Shown: one piece after another, positions 50,901 to 62,939 of the stretch
Numbering within the stretch: the stretch's first letter is position 1
How the letters are laid out: each line of letters starts with the position of its first letter
Assembly (NCBI GenBank): GCA_023678885.1
Contig: JAHCLQ010000808.1
Location: forward strand, 1 to 64,000
Direction of reading: 5' to 3'
DNA: 64,000 bases
DNA from: Pogostemon cablin
Lineage: Eukaryota > Streptophyta > Magnoliopsida > Lamiales > Lamiaceae
Program-made: the position numbers and the translations under genes
Notes under the pieces: generated by a model
What the model was told of the DNA's origin: nothing
The model's input: only the letters and a program-made list of their open reading frames with translations
Database searches by the model: none

Positions 50901-53900
50901 GAGTTCTTTATTCATGATTCGATTAAACGAAGAGATAATAAGTATTTGAACGTCGAATCTATCATGCATTATATATTGTTTATCCTTTCTTAACTCATAA
51001 GGAAATGAGTTTTTTATTCAAAAATTCATTTAAAAGAAGTGATAATGAGTATTTAAATGTCGAATCTATCATGCATTATATGTTGTTTATCCTTTCTTAA
51101 CTCATAAGGAAACGAGTTCTTTATTTAATGATTCAATTAAATGAAGAGATAATGAGTATTTAAACGTCAAATCTATCATGCATTATATGTTGTTTATCCT
51201 TTCTTAACTCATAAGGAAAGGAGTTTTTTATTCAAAGATTCGTTTAAAAGAAGTGATAATGAGTATTTAGACGTCGAATTTATCATGCATTATATGTTGT
51301 TTATCCTTTCTTAACTCATAAGGAAACGAGTTCTTTATTCAATGATTCGATTAAATGAAGAGATAATAAGTCTTTAAACGTCGAATCTATCATGCATTAT
51401 ATGTTGTTTTTCTTTTCTTTATGAGTTCTTTATTCAATGATTCGATTTAACAAAGAGATAATTTCTCTTTAGATGTCGAATCTATCATGCATTATATATT
51501 GTTTATCCTTTCTTAAATCATAAGGAAAGGAGTTTTTTATTCAACGATTCGTCTAAACGAAGTGATAATGAGTCTTTAGACGTCGAATCTATCATGCATT
51601 ATATGTTGTTTATTCTTTCTTAACTCATAAATAAATGAGTTCTTTATTCAATGATTCGATTAAATGAAGAGATAATAAGTCTTTAAACGTCGAATCTATC
51701 ATGCATTATACGTTGTTTATCTTTTATTAACTCATAAAGAAATGAGTTCTTTATTCGATGATTCGATTAAACAAAGAGATAATTACTCTCTAGATGTCGA
51801 ATCTATCATGCATTATATGTTGTTTATCCTTTCTTAACTCATAAAGAAACGAGTTCTTTATTCAATGATTCAATTAAACAAAGAAATAATGAATCTTTAG
51901 ACGTCGAATCTATAATGCATTATATATTGTTTATCCTTTCTTAACTCATATGGAAATGAGTTTTTATTCAACAATTCGATTAAACGAAGTGATAATGAGT
52001 CTTTAGATGACGAATCTATCAAGCATTATACGTTGTTTATCCTTTCTTAACTCATAAAGAAACGAGTTCTTTATTCAATGATTCGATTAAATTAAGAGAT
52101 AATAAGTCTTTCATGTCGAATCTATCATGCATTATATGTTGTTTATCCTTTCTTAACTCATGAAGAAATGAGTTTTTTATTCAATGATTCGATTAAACAA
52201 AGATAATGAGTATTTGAACGTCGAATCTATCATACATTATATATTGTTTATCTTTTCTTGACTCATAAGGAAAGGAGTTTTTTATTCAAAGATTTGTTTA
52301 AAAGAAGTGATAATGAGTATCTAGAAGTCGAATTTATCATGCATTATATGTTGTTTATCCTTATGAGTTATGTGGAAATGATTCGATTAAATGAAGAGAT
52401 AATAAGCCTTTAAACGTTGAATCTATCATGCATTATACGTTGTTTATCTTTTATTAACTCATAAAGAAATGAGTTCTTTATTCGATGATTCGATTAAACA
52501 AAGAGATAATTACTCTCTAGATGTCGAATCTATCATGCATTATATGTTGTTTATCCTTTCTTAACTCATAAAGAAACGAGTTCTTTATTCAATGATTCAA
52601 TTAAACGAAGTGATAATGAGTATTCAGACGTCGAATTTATCATGCATTATATGTTGTTTATCCTTTCTTAACTCATAAGGAAACGAGTTCTTTATTCAAT
52701 GATTCGATTAAATGAATAGATAATGAGTCTTTATACGTCGAATCTATCATGCATTATATGTTGTTTATCCTTTCTTAACTCATATGAAAACGAGTTCTTT
52801 ATTCAATGATTCGATTAAATGAAGAGATAATAAGTCTTTAAACGTCGAATCTATCGTGCATTATATGTTGTTTATCCTTTCTTAACTCATAAAGAAATGA
52901 GTTATTTATTCAATGATTCGATTAAACAAAGAGATAATAAGTATTTGAACGTCGAATCTATCATACATTATATATTGTTTAATCTTTCTTAACTCATAAG
53001 TAAAGGAGTTTTTTATTAAAAGATTCGTTTAAAAGAAGTGATAATGAGTATTTGGACGTCGAATTTATCATGCATTATATGTTGTTTATCCTTTCTTAAC
53101 TCATAAGGAAACGAGTTCTTTATTCAATGACTCGATTAAATGAAGCGATAATGAGTCTTTAAATGTCGAATCTATCATGCATTATATGTTGTTTATCCTT
53201 TCTTAACTCATAAGGAACCGAGTTCTTTATTCATGATTCGATTAAACGAAGAGATAATAAGTATTTGAACGTCGAATCTATCATGCATTATATATTGTTT
53301 ATCCTTTCTTAACTCATAAGGAAAGGAGTTTTTTATTCAAAAATTCATTTAAAAGAAGTGATAATGAGTATTTAAACGTCGAATCTATCATGCATTATAT
53401 GTTGTTTATCCTTTCTTAACTCATAAGGAAACGAGTTCTTTATTTAATGATTCAATTAAATGAAGAGATAATGAGTATTTAAACGTCAAATCTATCATGC
53501 ATTATATGTTGTTTATCCTTTCTTAACTCATAAGGAAAGGAGTTTTTTATTCAAAGATTCGTTTAAAAGAAGTGATAATGAGTATTTAGACGTCGAATTT
53601 ATCATGCATTATATGTTGTTTATCCTTTCTTAACTCATAAGGAAACGAGTTATTTATTCAATGATTCGATTAAATGAAGAGATAATAAGTCTTTAAACGT
53701 CGAATCTATCATGCATTATATGTTATTTTTCTTTTCTTTATGAGTTCTTTATTCAATGATTCGATTTAACAAAGAGATAATTTCTCTTTAGATGTCGAAT
53801 CTATCATGCATTATATATTGTTTATCCTTTCTTAAATCATAAGGAAAGGAGTTTTTTATTCAACGATTCGTCTAAACGAAGTGATAATGAGTCTTTAGAC

Positions 53901-54940
53901 GTCGAATCTATCATGCATTATATGTCGTTTATTCTTTCTTAACTCATAAATAAATGAGTTCTTTATTCAATGATTCGATTAAATGAAGAGATAATAAGTC
54001 TTTAAACGTCGAATCTATCATGCATTATACGTTGTTTATCTTTTATTAACTCATAAAGAAATGAGTTCTTTATTCGATGATTCGATTAAACAAAGAGATA
54101 ATTACTCTCTAGATGTCGAATCTATCATGCATTATATGTTGTTTATCCTTTCTTAACTCATAAAGAAACGAGTTCTTTATTCAATGATTCAATTAAACAA
54201 AGAGATAATGAATCTTTAGACGTCGAATCTATAATGCATTATATATTGTTTATCCTTTCTTAACTCATATGGAAATGAGTTTTTATTCAACAATTCGATT
54301 AAACGAAGTGATAATGAGTCTTTAGATGACGAATCTATCATGCATTATACGTTGTTTATCCTTTCTTAACTCATAAAGAAACGAGTTCTTTATTCAATGA
54401 TTCGATTAAATTAAGAGATAATAAGTCTTTCACGTCGAATCTATCATGCATTATATGTTGTTTATCCTTTCTTAACTCATGAAGAAATGAGTTTTTTATT
54501 CAATGATTCGATTAAACAAAGAGATAATGAGTATTTGAACGTCGAATCTATCATACATTATATATTGTTTATCTTTCCTTGACTCATAAGGAAAGGAGTT
54601 TTTTATTCAAAGATTTGTTTAAAAGAAGTGATAATGAGTATCTAGAAGTCGAATTTATCATGCATTATATGTTGTTTATCCTTATGAGTTATGTGGAAAT
54701 GATTCGATTAAATGAAGAGATAATAAGCCTTTAAACGTCGAATCTATCATGCATTATACGTTGTTTATCTTTTATTAACTCATAAAGAAATGAGTTCTTT
54801 ATTCGATGATTCGATTAAACAAAGAGATAATTACTCTCTAGATGTCGAATCTATCATGCATTATATGTTGTTTATCCTTTCTTAACTCATAAAGAAACGA
54901 GTTCTTTATTCAATGATTCAATTAAACGAAGTGATAATGA
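47985..54940. repeat. Three tandem copies of a 2.32-kb HOR
   Basis: Private variants recur at 2319-2321 bp: CTTTTCTTTATGAG at 49091, 51412 and 53731; CTTATGAGTTATGTGG at 50041, 52360 and 54681; CTCGATTAAATGAAGCG at 48491, 50812 and 53131; GAATAGATAATGAGTCTTTA at 48074, 50395 and 52714. The three units (about 47985-50305, 50306-52625, 52626-54940) are almost identical, so this is a recent amplification. Each holds about 22 monomers, some truncated. A partial relative continues to about 56600. Confidence 0.88.
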
Positions 54941-57402
54941 GTCTTTAGACGTCGAATCTATCATGCATTATATGTTGTTTATCCTTTCTTAACTCATAAA
55001 TAAACGAGTTCTTTATTCAATGATTCGATTAAATGAAGAGATAATAAGTCTTTAAACGTCGAATCTATCATGCATTATACGTTGTTTATCTTTTATTAAC
55101 TCATAAAGAAATGAGTTCTTTATTCGATGATTCGATTAAACAAAGAGATAATTACTCTCTGGATGTCGAATCTATCATGCATTATATGTTGTTTATCCTT
55201 TCTTAACTCATAAAGAAACGAGTTCTTTATTCAATGATTCAATTAAACAAAGAGATAATGAATCTTTAGACGTCGAATCTATCATGCATTATATATTGTT
55301 TATCTTTTCTTAACTCATATGGAAAGGATTTTTTATTTAACGATTCGATTAAACGAAGTGATAATGAGTCTTTAGATGACGAATCTATCATGCATTATAT
55401 GTTGTTTATCCTTTCTTAACTCATAAGGAAACGAGTTCTTTAGTCAACGATTTAATAAAATGAAGAGATAATGAGTCTTTAAACGTCGAATCTATCATGC
55501 ATTATATGTTGTTTATCCTTTCTTAACTCATAAGGAAACGAGTTCTTTATTCATGATTCAATTAAACGAAGATATAATAAGTATTTGAATGTTGAATCTA
55601 CCATGCATTATATATTGTTTACCCTTTCTTAACTCGTAAGGAAAGGAGTTTTTTATTCAAAGATTTGTTTAAAAGAAGTGATAATGAGTATCTAGAAGTC
55701 GAATTTATCATGCATTATATGTTGTTTATCCTTTCTTAACTCATAAGGAAACGAGTTCTTTAGTCAACGATTCGATAAAATGAAGAGATAATAAGTCTTT
55801 AAACATCGAATCTATCATGCATTATATGTTGTTTATCCTTTCTTAACTCATAAGGAAACGAGTTCTTTATTCATGATTCGATTAAACGAAGATATAATAA
55901 GTATTTGAATGTTGAATCTACCATGCATTATATATTGTTTATCCTTTCTTAACTCGTAAGGAAAGGAGTTTTTTATTCAAAAATTCGTTTAAAAGAAGTG
56001 ATAATGAGTATTTAGACGTCGAATCTATCATGCATTATATGTTGTTTATCCTTTCTTAACTCATAAGGAAACGATTTCTTTATTTAATGATTCAATTAAA
56101 TGAAGAGATAATGAGTCTTTAAACGTCAAATCTATCATGCATTATATGTTGTTTATCCTTTCTTAACTCATAAGGAAAGGAGTTTTTTATTCTAAGATTC
56201 GTTTAAAAGAAGTGATAATGAGTATTTAGACGTAGAATTTATCATGCATTATATGTTGTTTATCCTTTCTTAACTCATAAGGAAACGAGTTCTTTATTCA
56301 ATGATTCGATTAAATGAAGAGATAATAAGTCTTTAAACGTCGAATCTATCATGCATTATATGTTGTTTTTCTTTTCTTTATGAGTTCTTTATTCAATGAT
56401 TCGATTTAACAAAGAGATAATTTCTCTTTAGATGTCGAATCTATCATGCATTATATATTGTTTATCCTTTCTTAAATCATAAGGAAAGGAGTTTTTTATT
56501 CAACGATTCGTCTAAACGAAGTGATAATGAGTCTTTAGACGTCGAATCTATCATGCATTATATGTTGTTTATCCTTTCTTAACTCATAAGGAAACGAGTT
56601 CTTTATTCAATGATTCGATTAAATGAAGAGATAATGAGTCTTTAAACTTCGAATCTTTCATGCATTATATGTTGTTTATCCTTTCTTAACTCATAAGGAA
56701 ATGAGTTTTTTATTCATGATTTGATTAAACGAAGAGATAATAAGTATTTGAACGTCGAATCTATCATGCATTATATACTGTTTATCCTTTCTTAACTCAT
56801 AAGGAAAGGAGTTTTTAATTCAAAAATTCGTTTAAAAGAAGTGATAATTAGTATTTAAACGTCGAATCTATCATGCATTATATGTTGTTTATCCTTTCTT
56901 AACTCATAAGGAAACGAGTTCTTTATTTAATGATTCAATTAAATGAAGAGATAATGAGTATTTAAACGTCAAATCTATCATGCATTATATGTTGTTCATC
57001 CTTTCTTAACTCATAAGGGAATGAATTTTTTATTCAAAGATTCATTTAAAAGAAGTGAAAATGAGTATTTAGACGTCGAATTTATCATGCATTATATGTT
57101 GTTTATCCTATCTTAACTCATAAGGAAACGAGTTTTTATTCAATGATTCGATTAAATGAAGAGATAATGAGTCTTTAAACGTCGAATCTTCAATGCATTA
57201 TATGTTGTTTATCCTTTCTAAACTCATAAGGAAACGAGTTATTTATTCATGATTCGATTAAACGAAGAGATAATAAGTATTTGAACGTCGAATCTATCAT
57301 GCATTATATATTGTTTATCCTTTCTTAACTCATAAGGAAAGGAGTTTTTAATTCAAAAATTCGTTTAAAAGAAGTGATAATGAGTATTTAAAAGTCGAAT
57401 CT

Positions 57403-58603
57403 TGTTGGATTGTATACTAAAAGTCAAGCTTTAGTATGAACAATGTCATAACAATATTTGAAATGAGAATCATTGATCAAATGATTGCATCTTATAATTT
57501 ATTTTATATGCATGATGCAATAGTCCATTTACTTTATACTGTAGATAATATGTTGTGCGACAACACGCGGAAGATCATATTATCGGTTTCCTTATAAAGT
57601 ATAAACAGATGCTCACAACTGAGATAGACGGGGACGCTCTATCGGTATGGTTGTAGTGTGTTTTGGTATTAGCTTGTCTTGGCTATAGAATCACATTAGT
57701 GCACTTGTGTGTATTGAGTAGGATCGCTTGAGATCGTTCAACTTATACTGACTTATAGAAGAACTTGATCTCTGTTATTATGGAAGTTCGTGCTCTTAAT
57801 CCCTATACAATAACCTCGACACATAGGGCCGTATGTATTTCTTTGATTCATCAATGGGTGAGATTTATAAGTATTATATCAACAAACTCTGTGAGTTGGG
57901 AAGTAGTGCTGTATCTATGGTGTGCTGTTGATTGTAGAAGGAATCAATGTCTGTCATAGGTTGATGATGTCCCCTTGAGGAGCTCATAAGGTTTATCATG
58001 TAAATCTTGCAAGTGGATTAATTTCCGGCATGATAAAAAGGTTGAGTGGTACTACTCTTGGATGAGATATTAATTAATTTGAGTTGTCAGTAACTTAATT
58101 AATTAATGGACATTGAATATCTTAAACATGGGGAGACTATCGGGCTTATAATAAGAAGGAGCCCAGAACATAATTTGGGATTGGATGGGTAGTGCAATAA
58201 TAATATTTTAGTGGACTATATTATTATTATTGGATTTAATTAAAAGCTTTGGGCTAAGCTTGGTTAATTAAATTCAATTGAGGCCCAGCCCAATTTCTCC
58301 TCCTGGTCCCTGCAGTAGCCCTTATAAATAAGTTATCTCAGTTCCTGTTAACCCGAAGTCAGTGCCTCATTTGACAGTTAGAAAGAACAGGAGCAGATTG
58401 AGATAATCCTGCGGATTGTTGCCCACACAACAGCAGGATTCAACTTGGGACATACTGCAGAAGATTAAGAGGTGGTTCTCTGCAACGGATCAACCTCTAC
58501 ATCAACCCAGAAGTACGGTAAACAAGATTTAATTGCTTCCGCTGTTTATTGTTTGCCTGTATACTAACGATCACGTTTGAGCCACAAGATCCAATTGCCA
58601 ACA
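57403..58603 (+). repeat. Copia 5' LTR
   Basis: It begins TGTTGGATTG and ends TTGCCAACA, so the termini TGTTGG and CCAACA are 6-bp inverted repeats. The start breaks a satellite monomer after GTCGAATCT, and the end is followed two bases later by the PBS. With only one LTR in the window, the boundaries rest on these two signals. Confidence 0.9.
58323..58330 (+). promoter_or_regulatory. TATA box of the copia LTR
   Basis: TATAAATA lies about 270 bp before the LTR end. Just upstream are GGCCCAGCCCAAT (about 58282-58294) and TTGGGCTAAGC, which resemble plant site II (TGGGCY) promoter elements. Transcription would start near 58355. Confidence 0.65.
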
Positions 58604-58605
58604 AT

Positions 58606-58617
58606 TGGTATCAGAGC
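58606..58617 (+). other. Primer binding site, initiator tRNA-Met
   Basis: TGGTATCAGAGC is the classic plant copia PBS, complementary to the 3' end of initiator tRNA-Met. It starts two bases after the LTR end. Confidence 0.95.
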
Positions 58618-58839
58618 ATTGGTTTCGTGGTGAAACGTGAGTCGTTTGATAAGGTTTTTGTGATTATTTGATTATTTGATATGATCTGGATATATTCACA
58701 TGTTTTTGTGCTTCTCGTGATTCAACATAAGGATGATATGAAGGGTTTGTATAATTCTGTCTGTCCTTGAAACTCTATGAACTACTTTTTATTATCGTTG
58801 TTGTTCGAGTACGCGAATCTCACACACACACTCTTGTCA

Positions 58840-59725
58840 ATTCGCTGTGCGACGACGACGGTGAATGAGTGAAAGGCTGGAAAGTGTGGGCGGCCAAGGC
58901 AGATTCACGGCAATCTGACGGCGGCTAGCGGGAGGCATCGAGGTGGCTGTCTGCCGCTGACCGGTGCTGTTCAGGCGATTGGAAGAACGTTGGTTGGCGT
59001 GAACTGCTGAGAGCAGTCGTCAACGGTGTGGGCGTGAACTGGTTGTTTGGAGCGCGTCTGCTGCAACGTCCTGGCAGTCGCTCGTTCTAGTCGTGTCGGG
59101 ACCGATCAGTGGTCGGCGAAGCTTTGTTGTGGGCAGCGGCGGAGTTTGGCTCTGGACTGCCGTCTCTTGGCTGGAGTGCGACGGCGGAGTTGCTGTGGAC
59201 AGTCGAGGGCGGTCGTCTTCACGGAGGCTGGAGCGGCGACTCCAGTAGGCGACGATGACAGCAAAGCAGTCATCGGCAGCAGCGCGATTCCAGTCGATTA
59301 TGGGCGCGGCTTTCAGCGGGTGCGACATTTGGTTGCGCCGGCTATGGCGCTTGTTTGCGACTTGAATCGATGGGCTTCCAGCGGCGGGCCGGTACAGCTT
59401 TGGAGCGACGGCTATTGTCAAGCAACTGCTTCTGACGGCGACATTCGATGGTGCCAGAAGAGCTCCGATCGCCGGGAGAGCGGCGCCGGTGGATGCGTGG
59501 TGTCACGATTCCAGTTGGGCTGAAGCAGTGGCGCCGGTGTTGCTGCCGTGTGCGAGCAGATCCGGTGATATGGCGGCTCGTTACTTATGGTCGGAGGCGC
59601 GTTGCCGGCGTCTTGTTGGCACGACCGCCATGTACGGCGGCGCCGTGCGGTTGCTGTGTGTGCTCCGTTTGAAAGTTGCGGCTGGAATGTTGATGAAGAC
59701 GGCGGCTGTTAATAGGGCAGCGTAG
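58840..59725 (+). other. GC-rich block in the copia leader
   Basis: About 0.9 kb with a base composition unlike anything around it: G+C-rich, many CpG and repeated GCGGCG or GACGGCG phrases, between AT-rich flanks. It lies between the PBS and the first polyprotein remnants. Overlapping ORFs of 60-158 codons occur on both strands (59047-59523 on plus is the longest). None has a domain I recognise, and open frames on both strands are expected of GC-rich DNA. It may be a captured host fragment or an old leader feature. Confidence 0.5.
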
Positions 59726-59726
59726 C

Positions 59727-60070
59727 TTTTGGGCTGCTGGGCCCCAAATATTTTTTTTTGTTGTTTTGGGCCTTGTCTTCATGGGTTGTGCCTGCCAGTT
59801 GGGCCTTATTTTTTAATTAAATGGTTTTGGGCTGTGAAAATGGGCCAATTTTTTAATTAAATGCTAATGGGCTGCTGGGCTAATCATATTTTAATTAATT
59901 GTGGGTAATTGGACCAAGCATAATTAATTAATTATATTAATGGACTAATTGTGCTAGTGGGCTTGGTGGACTTAATTTGATTTTGGGCTAAGATTGTGGG
60001 CCATGGATAATGAGCTTGATTAATTATTTAATCTGCTGCTCATTTTGTGCTTATTTGTTGCTCTTGAGGC
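59727..60070 (+). repeat. Cluster of TGGGC motifs in the copia leader
   Basis: Within about 340 bp the word TGGGC or its close forms (TTTTGGGCTG, GCTGGGCC, TTGGGCCTT, ATGGGCC, GTGGGCTTGG) recur roughly a dozen times, separated by AT-rich spacers with TTAATTAATTA. It looks like a degenerate interspersed short repeat. TGGGCC/T is also the core of plant site II elements, so it could bind TCP-type factors, but inside a transcribed leader this is only a possibility. Confidence 0.55.
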
Positions 60071-60334
60071 CCAAATTAATTAATCCACTATTTATGCAAT
60101 TAATTAATGTTATATAACTGATTAACTGATTTAATTGTCAATTATTGTTGATATGTGTAAGACATGTTCTATGTGATTTATTTATTTAAATTGTTGTTAA
60201 TAGAAGCATGTCTTAGTTGTATATTTTATTCTGGAATATTATATGCATGTTAAAACCCTCGGTATTAAATAACTAAGTGGGAGAGGGGATTGGTAATAAA
60301 TTCCCGCGGCCTCCATTATTGGTTTGTAAGTGAT

Positions 60335-60690
60335 GTGAGTAAACTTGCCTGTTGGCATATGCCTTCCTCCCTAACGGATGAGTTTATTCACGGATCACTG
60401 GTACAGACTTCATAAATAATTATTGTTTGTAATGTGGCACATAAACTTGCGTGTTGGCATAGGCCTTCCTCCCTAACGGATGAGTTTGTGTGCGGTACAC
60501 TGGTAAAAACTTATAATTGATGATTGTAGGAAGCTACCCGAGCGCGTGTGTACTTCTCCAACTGTAAGGCACATAAGCTCGCGCAGTGGACTTGGGATCA
60601 AATAATGGTGTACACTTAGGTGTAAATAATTAGTATCCTCCCCAACGGAGTCACTGCTATTATTTGCATGGCTAAAAAGTAACCGACTAT
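60335..60690 (+). repeat. Tandem leader repeat, two clear copies and one decayed
   Basis: The phrases AAACTTGC, TGTTGGCAT, GCCTTCCTCCCTAACGGATG and AGTTT recur in the same order. CCTCCCTAACGGA is at 60366 and 60468 (102 bp apart), and a diverged CCTCCCCAACGGA is at 60637. The copies also share a following CACTGGTA phrase. Repeats of this kind in a leader could form RNA structure for packaging or translation; no protein is encoded. Confidence 0.75.
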
Positions 60691-61396
60691 TAATTATTTT
60701 GTCATAAAGTTAGGTTGACAAATGAAATTAATGGGTAAAACCTTCTCTTGTAAATGTTCGGGTTTGTAAACGTCCACACTAACGTGGCTTGCAGACTCAC
60801 GGTGCTTGAGATGTCGGTGAATTTTATTTTATATTGTTTTGAGGGAAACAATATAAAAGGATAAAATTCGAAGTTTTGATCTGAATATTTATTTGTGATT
60901 CTCTGAATTTCGAATGGTATTATCTCACTAATTGTTAACTAAAAGACATTATATTTACTCGTCCATATTAAATGATTAGAAAAGAATCTTGGTTTTGAAA
61001 ATTACTGCTTAAGAAAATACATGTGTGTTCTCTCAAAGGACGGCTCATGATGCCTATTAAAGTCTCTAGTGAAGAGATGAGAGGTTCATAGAAATATGAT
61101 GGTCTCATGTAACTCTTCGGATACTTGAGTAAATTAAAAGGCAGAAGATCATGGTTGAATTGATGAATTAATTGGAAAAGCTTGGAATAGAAATTGAAAG
61201 GGAAACCTAGATCAATTTATTCTTCATTATTTGCCGGGATGTTTTGAGCAAGTTCTACCTGAAATACGAGAGGTTGTATATGGTGGGAAACTTCTGACAA
61301 AACATGTGGCAAAAGAAAGCCATTTTCATCATGATGTGAACTAGTTTAATATCTTATTTACTAATAGTTTAAACATGATTAGTGATGGCATCTACT
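60691..61396 (+). other. Probable remnant of the copia gag region
   Basis: By position this stretch should hold gag. The only hint is a short reading around 61150-61215 (MVELMN, a stop, then LEKLGIEIERE) that resembles the helix before the LLQSLP block of copia Gag. Stops interrupt every frame. I see no CCHC knuckle and no usable start, so this is weak and rests mainly on gene order. Confidence 0.4.
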
Positions 61397-61976
61397 GGCA
61401 CGAACTGTGTAGATACAGGAATCACTAAATGTTTATCACTAAGTAAGGATAAGATTGTTATTGACATGGGTAAAACTACAAATGTAGTGGCTATTGCAGT
61501 GGGAGATGTTTATTTATCTAATGATAAGAATAAATGATTGTTTATGAGAAATTGTCTTTACGTATGTTTCATAGAAAGAATTTGATTTCGGTTTCTATGC
61601 ATTAACGGATGGATACTTCATTTCATTTAAATGACGTGGTCATAGTAATGAGGAATGAGGCTATAATCCGTTAAAGTACGTTGGTGGATAATATGTAAAC
61701 TCTTGAATCATGTACATCCCACAGATGCAATAAATAGTAATTAAATAATGCATCTTCTAATATAAGTAAGAGAAAGGAACCTTCGTAAATGAACTAAACA
61801 TACATTTGACATCTAAGATTAGTTCATTTTACTTGAGTAGGATTCAAAAGTTGATAGCCAATAGACTGTAAGGTTTATCTGAAGTGGAAACTATCGGGCT
61901 TACGAGTCTTACTTGGAAGTAAAAATGATTAACTGCCTTTTCAAGGCTGTGGGGTATAGAGCCAAAGATATATATA
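61397..61976 (+). pseudogene. Copia protease and pre-integrase remnant
   Basis: Readable pieces are VIDMGKTTNVVAIAVGDVYL (about 61450-61515), the protease-to-pre-integrase strand found in many copia proteins, then NCLYV and LISVS-like text (about 61545-61610). Near 61880-61970 lie ESYLEVK and FKAVGYRAK, the pre-integrase zinc-finger region, where the usual CESCLEGKM motif is eroded. Frames change and stops intervene, so no product can be made. The order of these pieces is what the family predicts. Confidence 0.8.
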
Positions 61977-62520
61977 TTGGAATTAGTTCATTCTGATTCA
62001 AGTGAACCTAACAATATCCAGGCGAGAGGTGGTTATGAATATTCAAAGATTATTCTGGGAACCGATATATATATTTATTTGATGCACTGCATGTCTAAAT
62101 TCTTGGATTAATTCAAGAATTGTAAGGCTGGTACAGTGAGCGTCATGGAAAATATATCACATCATTACGATTCAATCGTGATGATGAAGACCTCTTAGGA
62201 TAGTTAGGAACTAATAATCAGAAGTTGAGATTAAATCTCAAGTTGACTACACCGGGCATGCCCCAGCTGAATGGTGTGGTGAGTAGAAGGGATAAGGCTC
62301 TTATGGTTCTGATTAGATAGATGATGAATTATTTGGAATAATTAAATTCATTTTATGGATATGCCCTAGATACAGTAATTCGTGAAACGTTTGTCTGTAT
62401 ATGGGATATCCTAGAAAAATGGAGAGTGATTTATTTAGTCCAAAAGATCGAAGGGTGATTGTCAACACAAACACTAGATTTTTTGGAAAATGACTATGTA
62501 ATGAATCACAAGCCCATGTA
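61977..62520 (+). pseudogene. Copia integrase remnant
   Basis: At 61977-62048 the frame reads LELVHSDSSEPNNIQARGGY, the start of the catalytic core; the Asp in VHSD is the first catalytic residue. At 62246-62330 it reads TTPGMPQLNGVVSRRDKAL, the YTPQQNGVAER block, where the usual catalytic Glu is replaced by Ser. Near 62455-62520 VNTNTRFLENDYVMNH matches the segment after the core. Stops and frame changes separate the blocks. The lost Glu and the stops mean the enzyme is dead. Confidence 0.88.
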
Positions 62521-62939
62521 TAAGTTGTTCTAAAGGAAGTGAGAGGAAAACACTAAGTATAAGTACCAAGTGTACAAGAGGATATACCACAAGGTAAACT
62601 GCAACGCGTGTCACGTCTGATACATAATTACGTGTAGTGCCTTGTCGTAGTGGGAGGGTTGTTTGACAACCTGTAAGATATATGTTTTGGGAAAGTCGTG
62701 AGACTTGATCCCTAGTGAACATGGTATTATCCCACGGATACGACGTAGCACTACAAGATGAAAATGCAGAATCTTAGTAAGTTGCATTGAATGTTGAAAT
62801 AGAATCTGCAGATTCTAAATAAAGTCTGGGAACTTGTATGACCACTAAATGATGTAAAAGCCATTGCAAGTGGTCAAGGGAAATAAAAGAGGATCATACG
62901 GAAAGGTGAAAACCTTGGAAGCAAAGCTTGTTGCGAAAA

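Larger units (their letters stand above)
42590..57402. repeat. 107-bp tandem satellite array, right segment
   Basis: The same satellite in the same orientation as 1-27106, continuing from the monomer split by the retrotransposon. Variants of its first 6 kb (GTATCTAGAAGTC at 46166, TCTTTCACGTCGAATC near 45957, AAGTAAAGGAGTTTTTTATT near 44627) match those at 24.4-25.8 kb of the left segment, showing both sides belong to one array. Some monomers are internally deleted, for example at 49091 (CTTTTCTTTATGAG) and 50041 (CTTATGAGTTATGTGG). A MITE interrupts a monomer at 42916. The segment ends within a monomer at 57402 where a copia LTR starts. Confidence 0.97.

Noticed and set aside
1..57402. CENP-B box or telomere-type repeat within the satellite
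   Set aside because: I saw neither the CENP-B box pattern nor runs of TTTAGGG; only AT-rich monomers.
59020..59782. ORFs on both strands in the copia leader, including 158 codons at 59047-59523, considered as a captured gene
   Set aside because: No recognisable domain, and open frames on both strands in GC-rich DNA. Kept only as a possible captured fragment, not as a gene.
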